DNA from: Bacteroides sp.
Lineage (GTDB): Bacteria; Bacteroidota; Bacteroidia; Bacteroidales; Bacteroidaceae
Reading direction: 5' to 3'
Length of the DNA: 34,606 bases
Assembly (NCBI GenBank): GCA_021203515.1
Contig: JAJQAY010000150.1
Span: forward strand, 1-34,606
This document shows positions 1 through 6,513 of this stretch, piece after piece (the stretch's first letter is position 1; each line of letters starts with the position of its first letter). The translations under genes were made by a program, and so were the position numbers. Below the pieces are notes generated by a model. That model was not told the origin of the DNA, searched no databases, and saw only the letters and a program-made list of their open reading frames with translations.

Positions 1-55
1 AACTCGCGACCCTAACCTTGGCAAGGTTATGCTCTACCAACTGAGCTATTTCCGC
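1..55 (-). tRNA. tRNA-Gly (anticodon GCC), 3' part beyond the left edge
   Basis: On the minus strand the sequence starts at 55 with GCGGAAATAGCTCAGTTGGT. It gives a 7-nt acceptor strand, a D arm (GCTC/GAGC), an anticodon stem TAACC/GGTTA and the loop TTGCCAA. The anticodon GCC lies at 22..20, so it reads glycine codons GGC/GGU. The variable loop and the first bases of the T stem are present; the T loop, 3' acceptor strand and CCA end lie outside the window. A good promoter stands just upstream at 67-97. Confidence 0.95.
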
Positions 56-66
56 GTTTGCGGATG

Positions 67-97
67 CAAAGGTAGATATTTTCCTTAAACCTGCAAA
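67..97 (-). promoter_or_regulatory. Bacteroides-type promoter of tRNA-Gly
   Basis: The minus strand shows TTTG (97-94), 19 nt, then TACCTTTG (74-67). This fits the Bacteroides consensus TTTG-N19-21-TAnnTTTG for the primary sigma factor. The mature tRNA begins 11 nt further on, as expected for a stable RNA promoter. Confidence 0.8.
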
Positions 98-165
98 CAA
101 TCTGCATACTTTTTTCACACATAAAAACAGACATCGCGTCCTAAATGAAAGCAGGCTTTTGATTA

Positions 166-1305
166 TCAACTCATTCGGTCACGATAATCTTCATAAGAAA
201 ATTGCTTGAATATTTCAGCCCGCCCCTCTTTTGTCCACATGACAATGGCGGGATGATGAATTCCGTTGAACATATTCGTCTTTACCATGGTGTAATGTAT
301 CATATCTTCGAAGATTATTCTTTCGCCGATTTGCACCTCATGGTCGAAGCTCCAAAGGCCCATGTAGTCGCCACTCAGACAGGAATTTCCGCCCAGGCGA
401 TAGACAAACGGACCCTCGTTGCCCATCTGCGCATTGCGTACGGCAGGCTGATAGGGCATTTCCAGGCAATCGGGCATGTGGCAGGTGAAGCTGACGTTGA
501 GGATGGCGGTGCGGATACCCCGGTTTTCTACAATGTCCACCACTTCGGAGGCAAGCACTCCGGTCTGCCACGTAAAGGCCGAACCGGGTTCGAGGATAAT
601 CCGCAGATGCGGGTAGTGGAACTTCAGCCCTTGAAGCAGGCGGATGAGATGCTCCACGTCGTAATCCTTGCGCGTCATCAGATGCCCACCACCCAGGTTC
701 AACCATTTGATTTGCGGGAACCAGCGGGAGAAACGGGCTTCTATATGTTGCAGCGTACGCTCCAGCTCGTAGGAAGAAGACTCGCAATGGCAATGACAAT
801 GAAAGCCTTCGATGCCTTGGGGCAACGTGTCGGGCAATTGCTCCGCCATTACACCGAAACGGGTGCCGGGGGCGCAGGGGTTGTAGAGTTCCGTCTCTAC
901 TTCGGAATATTCGGGGTTGATGCGTATGCCGCAGGATATGCCGTTGCCGCCAGCCTGCACCGCGGGATAAAAGCGGGCGTACTGGGACAGCGAATTAAAC
1001 GTGATGTGGCTGCTGCACCGCATAATCTCGGGAAAATCCGCTTCCGTGTATGCCGGAGAGTAGGTATGCGCCTTGCTTCCGAACTCTTCCAAGGCCAGAC
1101 GTGCCTCGTAAACAGAGCTTGCCGTGGAATGGTCGATGTATTCGCGGAATATGGGAAACGAACGCCACATGGCAAAGGACTTGAAAGCAAGGATTATCTC
1201 TACGTCGGCACGGTGGGCAACGCTCTTTGTCAAAGTGAGGTTCTTCCGCAGAAGTTCTTCTTCCATAATGTAGCAGGGAGAAGGGAAAAGTGTGAAATCT
1301 ATCAT
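166..1305 (-). CDS. nspC: Carboxynorspermidine/carboxyspermidine decarboxylase NspC
   Basis: This is a 379-residue PLP enzyme of the alanine-racemase-like (fold type III) decarboxylase family. NspC removes CO2 from carboxynorspermidine or carboxyspermidine in the alternative polyamine pathway used by many Bacteroidetes; it acts in the cytoplasm. The PLP lysine is Lys42 in LAFKSFAMW. Further family signatures are HCHCESSSYE, NLGGGH, LEPGSAF, and HMPDCLEMPY followed by GGNSCLSGDYMG near the C terminus, which form the active site in this family. Length is normal for NspC (about 375-390). The ATG at 1305 precedes a typical N terminus (IDFTLFPSPCYIMEEE). The partner carboxyspermidine dehydrogenase is not in the window, so the gene appears to stand alone here. 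Confidence 0.93.
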   Translation of the reverse strand: MIDFTLFPSPCYIMEEELLRKNLTLTKSVAHRADVEIILAFKSFAMWRSFPIFREYIDHSTASSVYEARLALEEFGSKAHTYSPAYTEADFPEIMRCSSHITFNSLSQYARFYPAVQAGGNGISCGIRINPEYSEVETELYNPCAPGTRFGVMAEQLPDTLPQGIEGFHCHCHCESSSYELERTLQHIEARFSRWFPQIKWLNLGGGHLMTRKDYDVEHLIRLLQGLKFHYPHLRIILEPGSAFTWQTGVLASEVVDIVENRGIRTAILNVSFTCHMPDCLEMPYQPAVRNAQMGNEGPFVYRLGGNSCLSGDYMGLWSFDHEVQIGERIIFEDMIHYTMVKTNMFNGIHHPAIVMWTKEGRAEIFKQFSYEDYRDRMS

Positions 1306-1390
1306 ATTATCGTATCATTAATACATGAGTAATTGCATTAAGAAAATATATTACTATATGAGGACATTCGGGGAAGGGTCGTATCTTGAA

Positions 1391-1456
1391 CCCTATTCAG
1401 TCGTATACTGAAATACGATCAGTCGTATACTGAGCCCTATTCAGTCGTATACTGAG
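1391..1456. repeat. Three tandem 22-bp units, each with a short palindrome
   Basis: Units at 1391-1412, 1413-1434 and 1435-1456 share the core CAGTCGTATACTGA with an exact 22-nt period. Each core is an inverted repeat (TCAGT-CGTAT-ACTGA; 6-bp arms in the first unit). The array lies in the 273-nt gap between the end of the helicase gene and the start of nspC, both on the minus strand, so it is upstream of nspC. Function unknown; an array of protein-binding sites spaced at about two helical turns, or a dispersed intergenic repeat, are both possible. Confidence 0.85.
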
Positions 1457-1578
1457 ATACCCTCCATTTAACACCGCTGATAATCAGTGAGTTATAAAAG
1501 CAGCATTACGCTTCAATTTATTCATACAAAACCGTCTTATTTCCTTTAGACGAAGCCCCGTTGGCCGTCGTTCCTGAT

Positions 1579-3942
1579 TTACCCGATAACCTTGAAACGT
1601 GCAAAGCGCAAAAGAAGTTGTTTGTCTCCCGCATTCTTAAAGCGAATGGTTGCTTTGGCGTTGTCTCCTTCGCCCTCCACTTTCATCACTTCGCCCAGGC
1701 CGAAACGTTCGTGCTCGATAAGCTGCCCCGGTTGCACGCTGTTCCCGGCCGCATTGCCGGAAGGCTTCGATGCAGATGCTTCTGCAGAAGGCGTCACCCG
1801 TTTTAAGTTGCGGGGAACGGCCGGAGAAATAATCTGCTGTTTGGGACGGAAATCCTCTTCTTTCTTTTTGTAAGAGCTTCCCTCTCTCCTTTCATATATT
1901 GTAGACGAAGACTCTCCTCTGTTTTCAAACCGGAAAGATGCAGCATTTTCGTCTATTCTTTGGCTCAATCCGGCATCTTGCGGCAATCGGAGAAAGCGCG
2001 TATCAATGTCTTTCAGGAACCGGCTCGGACTGCCGAACTCCATTTTTCCATAACGATAGCGGCTCTTGGCATAGCTCAGGAAGCAATGGTCTTCGGCACG
2101 GGTGATGGCTACATAGAACAGGCGGCGTTCTTCCTCCAACGCACGCGGAGAGTCTCCCGCCATGCCACTGGGGAACAGGTTTTCCTCCATTCCCACCACA
2201 AACACATTCCGGAACTCCAGTCCCTTCGCCGAATGCACGGTCATCAGGGTTATCTTTTCGTCATCGCCATCCTTATCCGAGTCCTGGTCGGTGAGCAGAG
2301 AGACTTCCGACAGGAAATCTCCCAAGAGGATGTTTGAATTGCCTTCTTCCTGGCGCTGGGCACAGAAGTCGCTCATTCCGTTCACCAATTCCTCGATGTT
2401 TTCCTTGCGGCTGAGGTTCTCCGGCGAGTTGTCCTGGCAGATGTCGAGGATAATGCCGGAACGACGAATAATGTCCTCGCCTGCCTCATAGGCATTCTTT
2501 TGAAAGGCCTCTTCCATAAATCCGGCTATCAGTTCGCGAAAGCCTTGCAGCTTGCCGGCAGTACCTTTATTAAAATTCAGTCCGTAGGTCAGCGGCTCGC
2601 AAAGCACCGTCCACAAACTTACGTTATTGCCGGTGGCGGCGGCTATTATCTTGCCTACCGTCGTGTCGCCAATGCCACGTGCCGGATAGTTGATGATACG
2701 CTTGAAGGCTTCCTCATCATTCGGATTGACAATCAGACGGAAATAGGCTATCACATCCTTGATTTCCTTGCGTTGATAGAAGGACAAGCCGCCATAAATG
2801 CGGTAAGGCATGCTGCGCTTGCGCATAGCCTCCTCAAACACACGGCTTTGCGCATTCGTGCGATACAGAATGGCGAAATCGGAGTAAGCATAATGGCTGT
2901 CCCGACGCAGTTCGGCAATCTTATTCACTACGATGTCCCCCTCTTCTACGTCGCTATATGCCTGATACACACCGATGGCTTCGCCCTTTTCTTTCTCGGA
3001 GAAAACCTCTTTGCGTATCTGCCGCTGGTTCTTCTCAATCAGGCTATTGGCGGCAGAGACAATGGTCTGTGTGGAACGGTAGTTCTGCTCCAGTTTAAAG
3101 ACTCTGGTATCCGGATATATTTTCGTGAAATACAGAATGTTGTCAATATCGGCACCCCGGAAAGAGTAGATGCTCTGTGCATCGTCGCCCACCACACAGA
3201 TGTGCTGATGCTCCTTTGCCAACTGAAGCACAATGCTATGCTGCGCAAAGTTGGTATCCTGATACTCGTCCACCAAGATGTAGCGGAACTGCGACTGATA
3301 GCGGGCAAGCACCTCCGGATGGTCGCGAAACAACAGATAGGTATAAAACAACAAATCGTCGAAATCCATCGCATCCGCCTGCCGGCAACGTTTCCAATAA
3401 CGACGGTATATATCGCGCAGAGCAGGCATCTTCATGGCACAGTCTCCTTCGTAAGCCTCCTTGTTTCCGACATAGCCCGCAGGAGAAACCAGATGGTTCT
3501 TGGCATTGGAAATGCGCGCCTGCACCACGCCCGGCTTGTAGACTTTCTCGTCCAGCCCCATTTCCTTAATAATGGAACGTATCAGACTTTTACTGTCTGC
3601 TGTATCGTAAATAGTGAATTGCGGCGTGAAACCGAGCTGCCCGGCCTCGGCATGAAGAATGCGCAGGAATATGGAGTGAAACGTATCCATCCAAAGGCGG
3701 CGGGCACTCTCCATGTCTACCTGCCGGGCAATACGCTCTTTCATCTCGCGAGCAGCCTTGTTGGTAAAAGTCAGCGCCAGGATGTTCCAGGGCTGATAGC
3801 CATGCTCCAGCAGATAAGCAATCTTATAGGTCAACACACGGGTCTTGCCCGAACCGGCACCGGCTATCACCAAAGACGATCCCTCGTTGTAGAGCACCGC
3901 CGCACGCTGTCCCTCATTCAGTTCTTCTATATAATCAGGCAT
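1579..3942 (-). CDS. pcrA: ATP-dependent DNA helicase, PcrA/UvrD family (SF1A)
   Basis: A 787-residue superfamily 1A 3'-5' helicase for nucleotide excision repair, mismatch repair and removal of replication blocks. Seen in order: Q-motif LNEGQRAAV, Walker A GAGSGKT (residues 28-34), Walker B DEYQDTN, motif III GDDAQSIYSFRGAD, QNYRST, and motif V TVHSAKGLEF followed by VAITRA. The C terminus after about residue 640 is low-complexity and then forms a small domain (ERFGLGEVMKVEGEG to FARFKVIG) like the Tudor-like RNA-polymerase-binding tail of PcrA. Length is slightly above the family norm of 720-770. The start MPDYIEELNEGQ fits the family. A TATCTTTG element lies 33 nt upstream. Whether it is best named pcrA or uvrD is a matter of convention. 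Confidence 0.93.
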   Translation of the reverse strand: MPDYIEELNEGQRAAVLYNEGSSLVIAGAGSGKTRVLTYKIAYLLEHGYQPWNILALTFTNKAAREMKERIARQVDMESARRLWMDTFHSIFLRILHAEAGQLGFTPQFTIYDTADSKSLIRSIIKEMGLDEKVYKPGVVQARISNAKNHLVSPAGYVGNKEAYEGDCAMKMPALRDIYRRYWKRCRQADAMDFDDLLFYTYLLFRDHPEVLARYQSQFRYILVDEYQDTNFAQHSIVLQLAKEHQHICVVGDDAQSIYSFRGADIDNILYFTKIYPDTRVFKLEQNYRSTQTIVSAANSLIEKNQRQIRKEVFSEKEKGEAIGVYQAYSDVEEGDIVVNKIAELRRDSHYAYSDFAILYRTNAQSRVFEEAMRKRSMPYRIYGGLSFYQRKEIKDVIAYFRLIVNPNDEEAFKRIINYPARGIGDTTVGKIIAAATGNNVSLWTVLCEPLTYGLNFNKGTAGKLQGFRELIAGFMEEAFQKNAYEAGEDIIRRSGIILDICQDNSPENLSRKENIEELVNGMSDFCAQRQEEGNSNILLGDFLSEVSLLTDQDSDKDGDDEKITLMTVHSAKGLEFRNVFVVGMEENLFPSGMAGDSPRALEEERRLFYVAITRAEDHCFLSYAKSRYRYGKMEFGSPSRFLKDIDTRFLRLPQDAGLSQRIDENAASFRFENRGESSSTIYERREGSSYKKKEEDFRPKQQIISPAVPRNLKRVTPSAEASASKPSGNAAGNSVQPGQLIEHERFGLGEVMKVEGEGDNAKATIRFKNAGDKQLLLRFARFKVIG

Positions 3943-3974
3943 ATTCCTCTAATCTTAACGGGTAAAGTTTCGTG

Positions 3975-3982
3975 CAAAGATA
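3975..3982 (-). promoter_or_regulatory. -7 element of the helicase gene promoter
   Basis: The minus strand reads TATCTTTG, matching TAnnTTTG, 33 nt before the helicase ATG. A TTTG lies 24 nt further upstream, which is wider than the usual 19-21, so only the -7 element is called. Confidence 0.55.
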
Positions 3983-4100
3983 AAAAAAGGTTCGGACACC
4001 GGCGAACAAATCCATAGGTTATCATGTTTATATAATGAAGTTTCAAAACTAAATAATTGAACTCATGAATACGTTATTAATGTCTTTAACAATAATGATT

Positions 4101-4685
4101 ATGACACACGAAATGCCTAAACTTCCCTACGCACACAATGCGTTGGAACCTGTAATCAGTCAGCAAACCATAGATTACCATTACGGTAAGCACTTGCAAA
4201 CATACGTGAACAACCTCAACAACCTTGTTCCGGGTACAGAATATGAGAACAAAGACCTGGTGACCATCGTAGCCACCGCACCTGACGGCGCCATCTTCAA
4301 CAACGCCGGACAAGTGCTGAACCACACCCTCTACTTCCTGCAATTCTCTCCGAAACCGGCTCAAAACGAACCGACTGGAAAACTGGCAGAAGCCATCAAA
4401 CGTGACTTCGGCAGCTTCGAGAACTTTAAGAAAGAGTTCAATGCTGCGTCTGTCGGCTTGTTCGGCTCAGGCTGGGCATGGCTTTCAGTAGACAAAAACG
4501 GCAAGCTACACATCACCAAAGAAGCCAACGGTAGTAATCCCGTGCGTGCCGGACTGACTCCGTTGCTGGGATTTGATGTGTGGGAACATGCTTACTATCT
4601 TGACTACCAAAACAAACGTGCCGACCATGTCAACGCTCTGTGGAGCATCGTCGACTGGAACGTCGTAGGAAAGCGAATGAAGTAA
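4101..4685 (+). CDS. sodB: Superoxide dismutase, Fe/Mn type
   Basis: A 194-residue Fe/Mn superoxide dismutase converting superoxide to hydrogen peroxide and oxygen in the cytoplasm; it protects these anaerobes on exposure to air. The four metal ligands are visible: a His in YHYGKHLQTY, a His in VLNHTLYF, and the Asp and His of DVWEHAYYLDYQ. The family core GLFGSGWAWL is intact. The frame is open from 4065, but the ATG at 4101 gives MTHEMPKLPYAHNALEP, which matches the length and N terminus I recall for the Bacteroides fragilis enzyme (about 193 aa); the 12 upstream residues look like leader. Metal preference cannot be read with certainty; Bacteroides enzymes are known to work with Fe or Mn. 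I saw no clean TAnnTTTG promoter in the 158 nt upstream. A terminator follows at 4711. Confidence 0.96.
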   Translation: MTHEMPKLPYAHNALEPVISQQTIDYHYGKHLQTYVNNLNNLVPGTEYENKDLVTIVATAPDGAIFNNAGQVLNHTLYFLQFSPKPAQNEPTGKLAEAIKRDFGSFENFKKEFNAASVGLFGSGWAWLSVDKNGKLHITKEANGSNPVRAGLTPLLGFDVWEHAYYLDYQNKRADHVNALWSIVDWNVVGKRMK

Positions 4686-4710
4686 AACCAAGACTTCATA
4701 TATAAACAGC

Positions 4711-4752
4711 AAAGCGCATCTGGAGGCTTTTTAGCCACAGAGGCGCTTTTTA
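4711..4752 (+). terminator. Rho-independent terminator after sodB
   Basis: An imperfect stem (AAAGCGC..CTGGAGGC against GCCACAGAGGCGCTTT) closed by a short T loop is followed by TTTT. It lies 26 nt after the sodB stop and ahead of the next promoter. Confidence 0.75.
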
Positions 4753-4783
4753 CGTATATGTGTAACATATTTTAAAGAAAAAC

Positions 4784-4816
4784 ATTGGCATCTGAAGCTA
4801 TGATTGTTTAACTTTG
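4784..4816 (+). promoter_or_regulatory. Promoter of the ThiE-like gene
   Basis: TTG (4785-4787), 21 nt, then TAACTTTG (4809-4816) fit the Bacteroides promoter. Transcription would start near 4823. This rules out the in-frame TTG codon at 4804 as a start and supports the ATG at 4843. Confidence 0.65.
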
Positions 4817-4842
4817 CTAAACTTAATCTTTTAACAAAAGGA

Positions 4843-5451
4843 ATGAAACTCATAGTAGTCACAGCGCCCACGTTTTTTGTGGAAAAAGACAAAATTATCA
4901 CGGCACTCTTTGAAGAAGGCTTAGATATACTACACTTGAGAAAGCCGGAGACACCTGCGATGTATGCGGAAAGATTGCTGACGTTGATACCGGAAAGATA
5001 TCACAGACGCATTGTGACCCATGAGCATTTCTACCTGAAAGAAGAATTCAATTTAATGGGAATTCATCTGAATGCCCTCAATCCCAAGGAGCCGCACGAC
5101 TATTCCGGACACGTCAGTTGCACCTGCCACTCCATAGAGGAAGTACAAAACAAGAAACATTTCTACGATTATTTATTCATGAGTCCTATCTACGACTGCA
5201 TATCCAAGCAGGGAACAGCTTCCGGATATACGCCCGAAGAACTTCGCCAGGCGGGAAAGGACAAAATTATAGATAGCAAAGTAATGGCTTTGGGAGGAAT
5301 TGCTCCCGACAATATTCTGGAAATTAAAGATTATGGGTTTGGGGGCGCCGTCATATTGGGCGACTTATGGAATAAGTTCGATGCTTGCACGGATTGTGAT
5401 TATCTGGAGGTAATCCGCCACTTCAAGAAGTTAAAAAAGATGGCTGATTAG
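4843..5451 (+). CDS. Thiamine-phosphate synthase-like (ThiE/TenI fold) protein
   Basis: A 202-residue predicted TIM-barrel protein of the ThiE/TenI family. ThiE joins HMP-pyrophosphate and thiazole phosphate. Matching features are MKLIVVTAP at the N terminus, the LHLRKPET strand and loop (ThiE: QLRxK), GIHLNA (ThiE: GVHLG), CHSIEEV (HSxEE), YLFMSPIYDCISKQG (the GPIFxTxTK loop) and ALGGI near the C terminus. The ThiE segment around NDRxDLA, which helps bind pyrophosphate, is replaced here by THEHFYLKEEFNL, so true ThiE activity is uncertain. No other thiamine gene is in the window. The ATG at 4843 follows AAAGGA and a promoter at 4784. The stop codon overlaps the stop of the convergent histidine kinase gene. 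Confidence 0.75.
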   Translation: MKLIVVTAPTFFVEKDKIITALFEEGLDILHLRKPETPAMYAERLLTLIPERYHRRIVTHEHFYLKEEFNLMGIHLNALNPKEPHDYSGHVSCTCHSIEEVQNKKHFYDYLFMSPIYDCISKQGTASGYTPEELRQAGKDKIIDSKVMALGGIAPDNILEIKDYGFGGAVILGDLWNKFDACTDCDYLEVIRHFKKLKKMAD

Positions 5452-6323
5452 AATTTGCCGTATTCCTTATATTCAAGTTCGGCAGGCAGAGTGAAATAGA
5501 AGGTAGACCCCTCTCCCTTTTTTGACTCTACACCAATGCCGCCACCATAATGTTCTACAATAGATTTTGTAATGGCAAGTCCCAAACCTGCGCCTCGGAT
5601 ATTATAATTCATTTTCACGAAACATTCGAATATGGCACGCCGTGACTCTTCATCAATACCACATCCGGTATCGGCTACATAGAAATAGAAATTGCGGTTA
5701 CTCAATCTCCGGTATCCTAGCTTTACACTGCCTTGTTCTGTAAACTTCAATGCATTTCTCAATAGATTATCAATAACCTGCTTGAAACGTGTACGGTCAA
5801 TCATCAAACGGCATTGGGGCAATTGCTCCACTATCTCTACCCGAATACCGGAAGAGCGCGGATGTGCATTCTCCGCTGTGCAAATTTCCATAATCAAGGC
5901 ATTCACATCCACTTCACTATCATTGCATTCCAGTGTATTAGACTCTATTTTGGAATAGTCCAGCAAATCATTTACCAACTGCAACAGAACATCTTTATTC
6001 TCATTGATTTCATTCAAAAACGTCATCCGTTCTTCTCTTCCCAGATTATCCGCTTCGTCAAGAATGGTTGTAAAACCTGCGATTGCATTCAGGGGAGTAC
6101 GTATTTCGTGAGTCATGTTGGCTATAAATGCATTCTTCAACTGGCGACTCTCTTCCGCCACTTTGTTCAGGCGCTTTAGAGTTTTTAAACGTCTGGACTT
6201 ACTGATAGAAACGATTATCATAATAAATAAAAGCAGCAAAACAATTACTGCCAGGCAAATTACTAAAATCTCGTTCTTTTGATAAAAATCAGAGATTGGC
6301 CATGTAGATAAAGCGGTTATCAT
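5448..6323 (-). CDS. Sensor histidine kinase with one membrane segment and no clear sensor domain
   Basis: A 291-residue membrane histidine kinase. A short N terminus (about 20 residues) leads into one hydrophobic helix (ILVICLAVIVLLLLFIMIIV), then the dimerisation/phosphoacceptor H-box NMTHEIRTPLNAI and a HATPase domain (N-box LLRNALKF, G1 DTGCGID, G2 GAGLGLAI). No periplasmic or PAS sensor domain and no receiver domain are present. The frame is open to 6452, but a TATATTTG promoter element at 6380-6387 lies inside that extension, so I choose the ATG at 6323 (MITALSTWP). No response regulator is adjacent; its partner is unknown. A terminator separates it from ppdK upstream, and its stop overlaps the stop of the ThiE-like gene. 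Confidence 0.85.
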   Translation of the reverse strand: MITALSTWPISDFYQKNEILVICLAVIVLLLLFIMIIVSISKSRRLKTLKRLNKVAEESRQLKNAFIANMTHEIRTPLNAIAGFTTILDEADNLGREERMTFLNEINENKDVLLQLVNDLLDYSKIESNTLECNDSEVDVNALIMEICTAENAHPRSSGIRVEIVEQLPQCRLMIDRTRFKQVIDNLLRNALKFTEQGSVKLGYRRLSNRNFYFYVADTGCGIDEESRRAIFECFVKMNYNIRGAGLGLAITKSIVEHYGGGIGVESKKGEGSTFYFTLPAELEYKEYGKF

Positions 6324-6379
6324 AGAATTTATTGATAGAATATTTGTTTGCGCATATATAAAAGTAGATGCATCAGGTG

Positions 6380-6387
6380 CAAATATA
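6380..6387 (-). promoter_or_regulatory. -7 element of the histidine kinase promoter
   Basis: The minus strand reads TATATTTG, matching TAnnTTTG, 56 nt before the chosen ATG at 6323. No TTTG at 19-21 nt upstream. It argues against the longer open frame. Confidence 0.55.
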
Positions 6388-6441
6388 ACAAAGATTTTAC
6401 AAAGGCTTGGACACATTCTACATATTTTTTCCCAAAATAAA

Positions 6442-6482
6442 TCAGGTCGCATGCTCCCACCAAAATGAGAGATACGACCTGA
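6442..6482 (-). terminator. Terminator after ppdK
   Basis: A stem of TCAGGTCG (6442-6449) with CGACCTGA (6475-6482), extended by two further pairs, is followed on the minus strand by TTATTTT. It lies 31 nt beyond the ppdK stop and before the kinase promoter. Confidence 0.65.
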
Positions 6483-6513
6483 CCTTTATTCTAAGAACCC
6501 TGAGGCGGTTATA

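Noticed and set aside
202..1332. Long open frame on the plus strand opposite nspC (376 codons)
   Set aside because: It is antisense to a clearly recognised enzyme and has no protein-like pattern of its own; it arises from codon bias.
1391..1456. CRISPR array
   Set aside because: Units are contiguous with no variable spacers and no cas genes; the repeats are plain tandem repeats.
2500..4017. 505-codon plus-strand frame opposite the helicase gene
   Set aside because: Antisense to intact SF1 helicase motifs; composition is not protein-like.
4065..4100. Twelve-residue N-terminal extension of superoxide dismutase as a signal peptide
   Set aside because: It lacks a basic start and a cleavage site; the family N terminus begins at the ATG at 4101.
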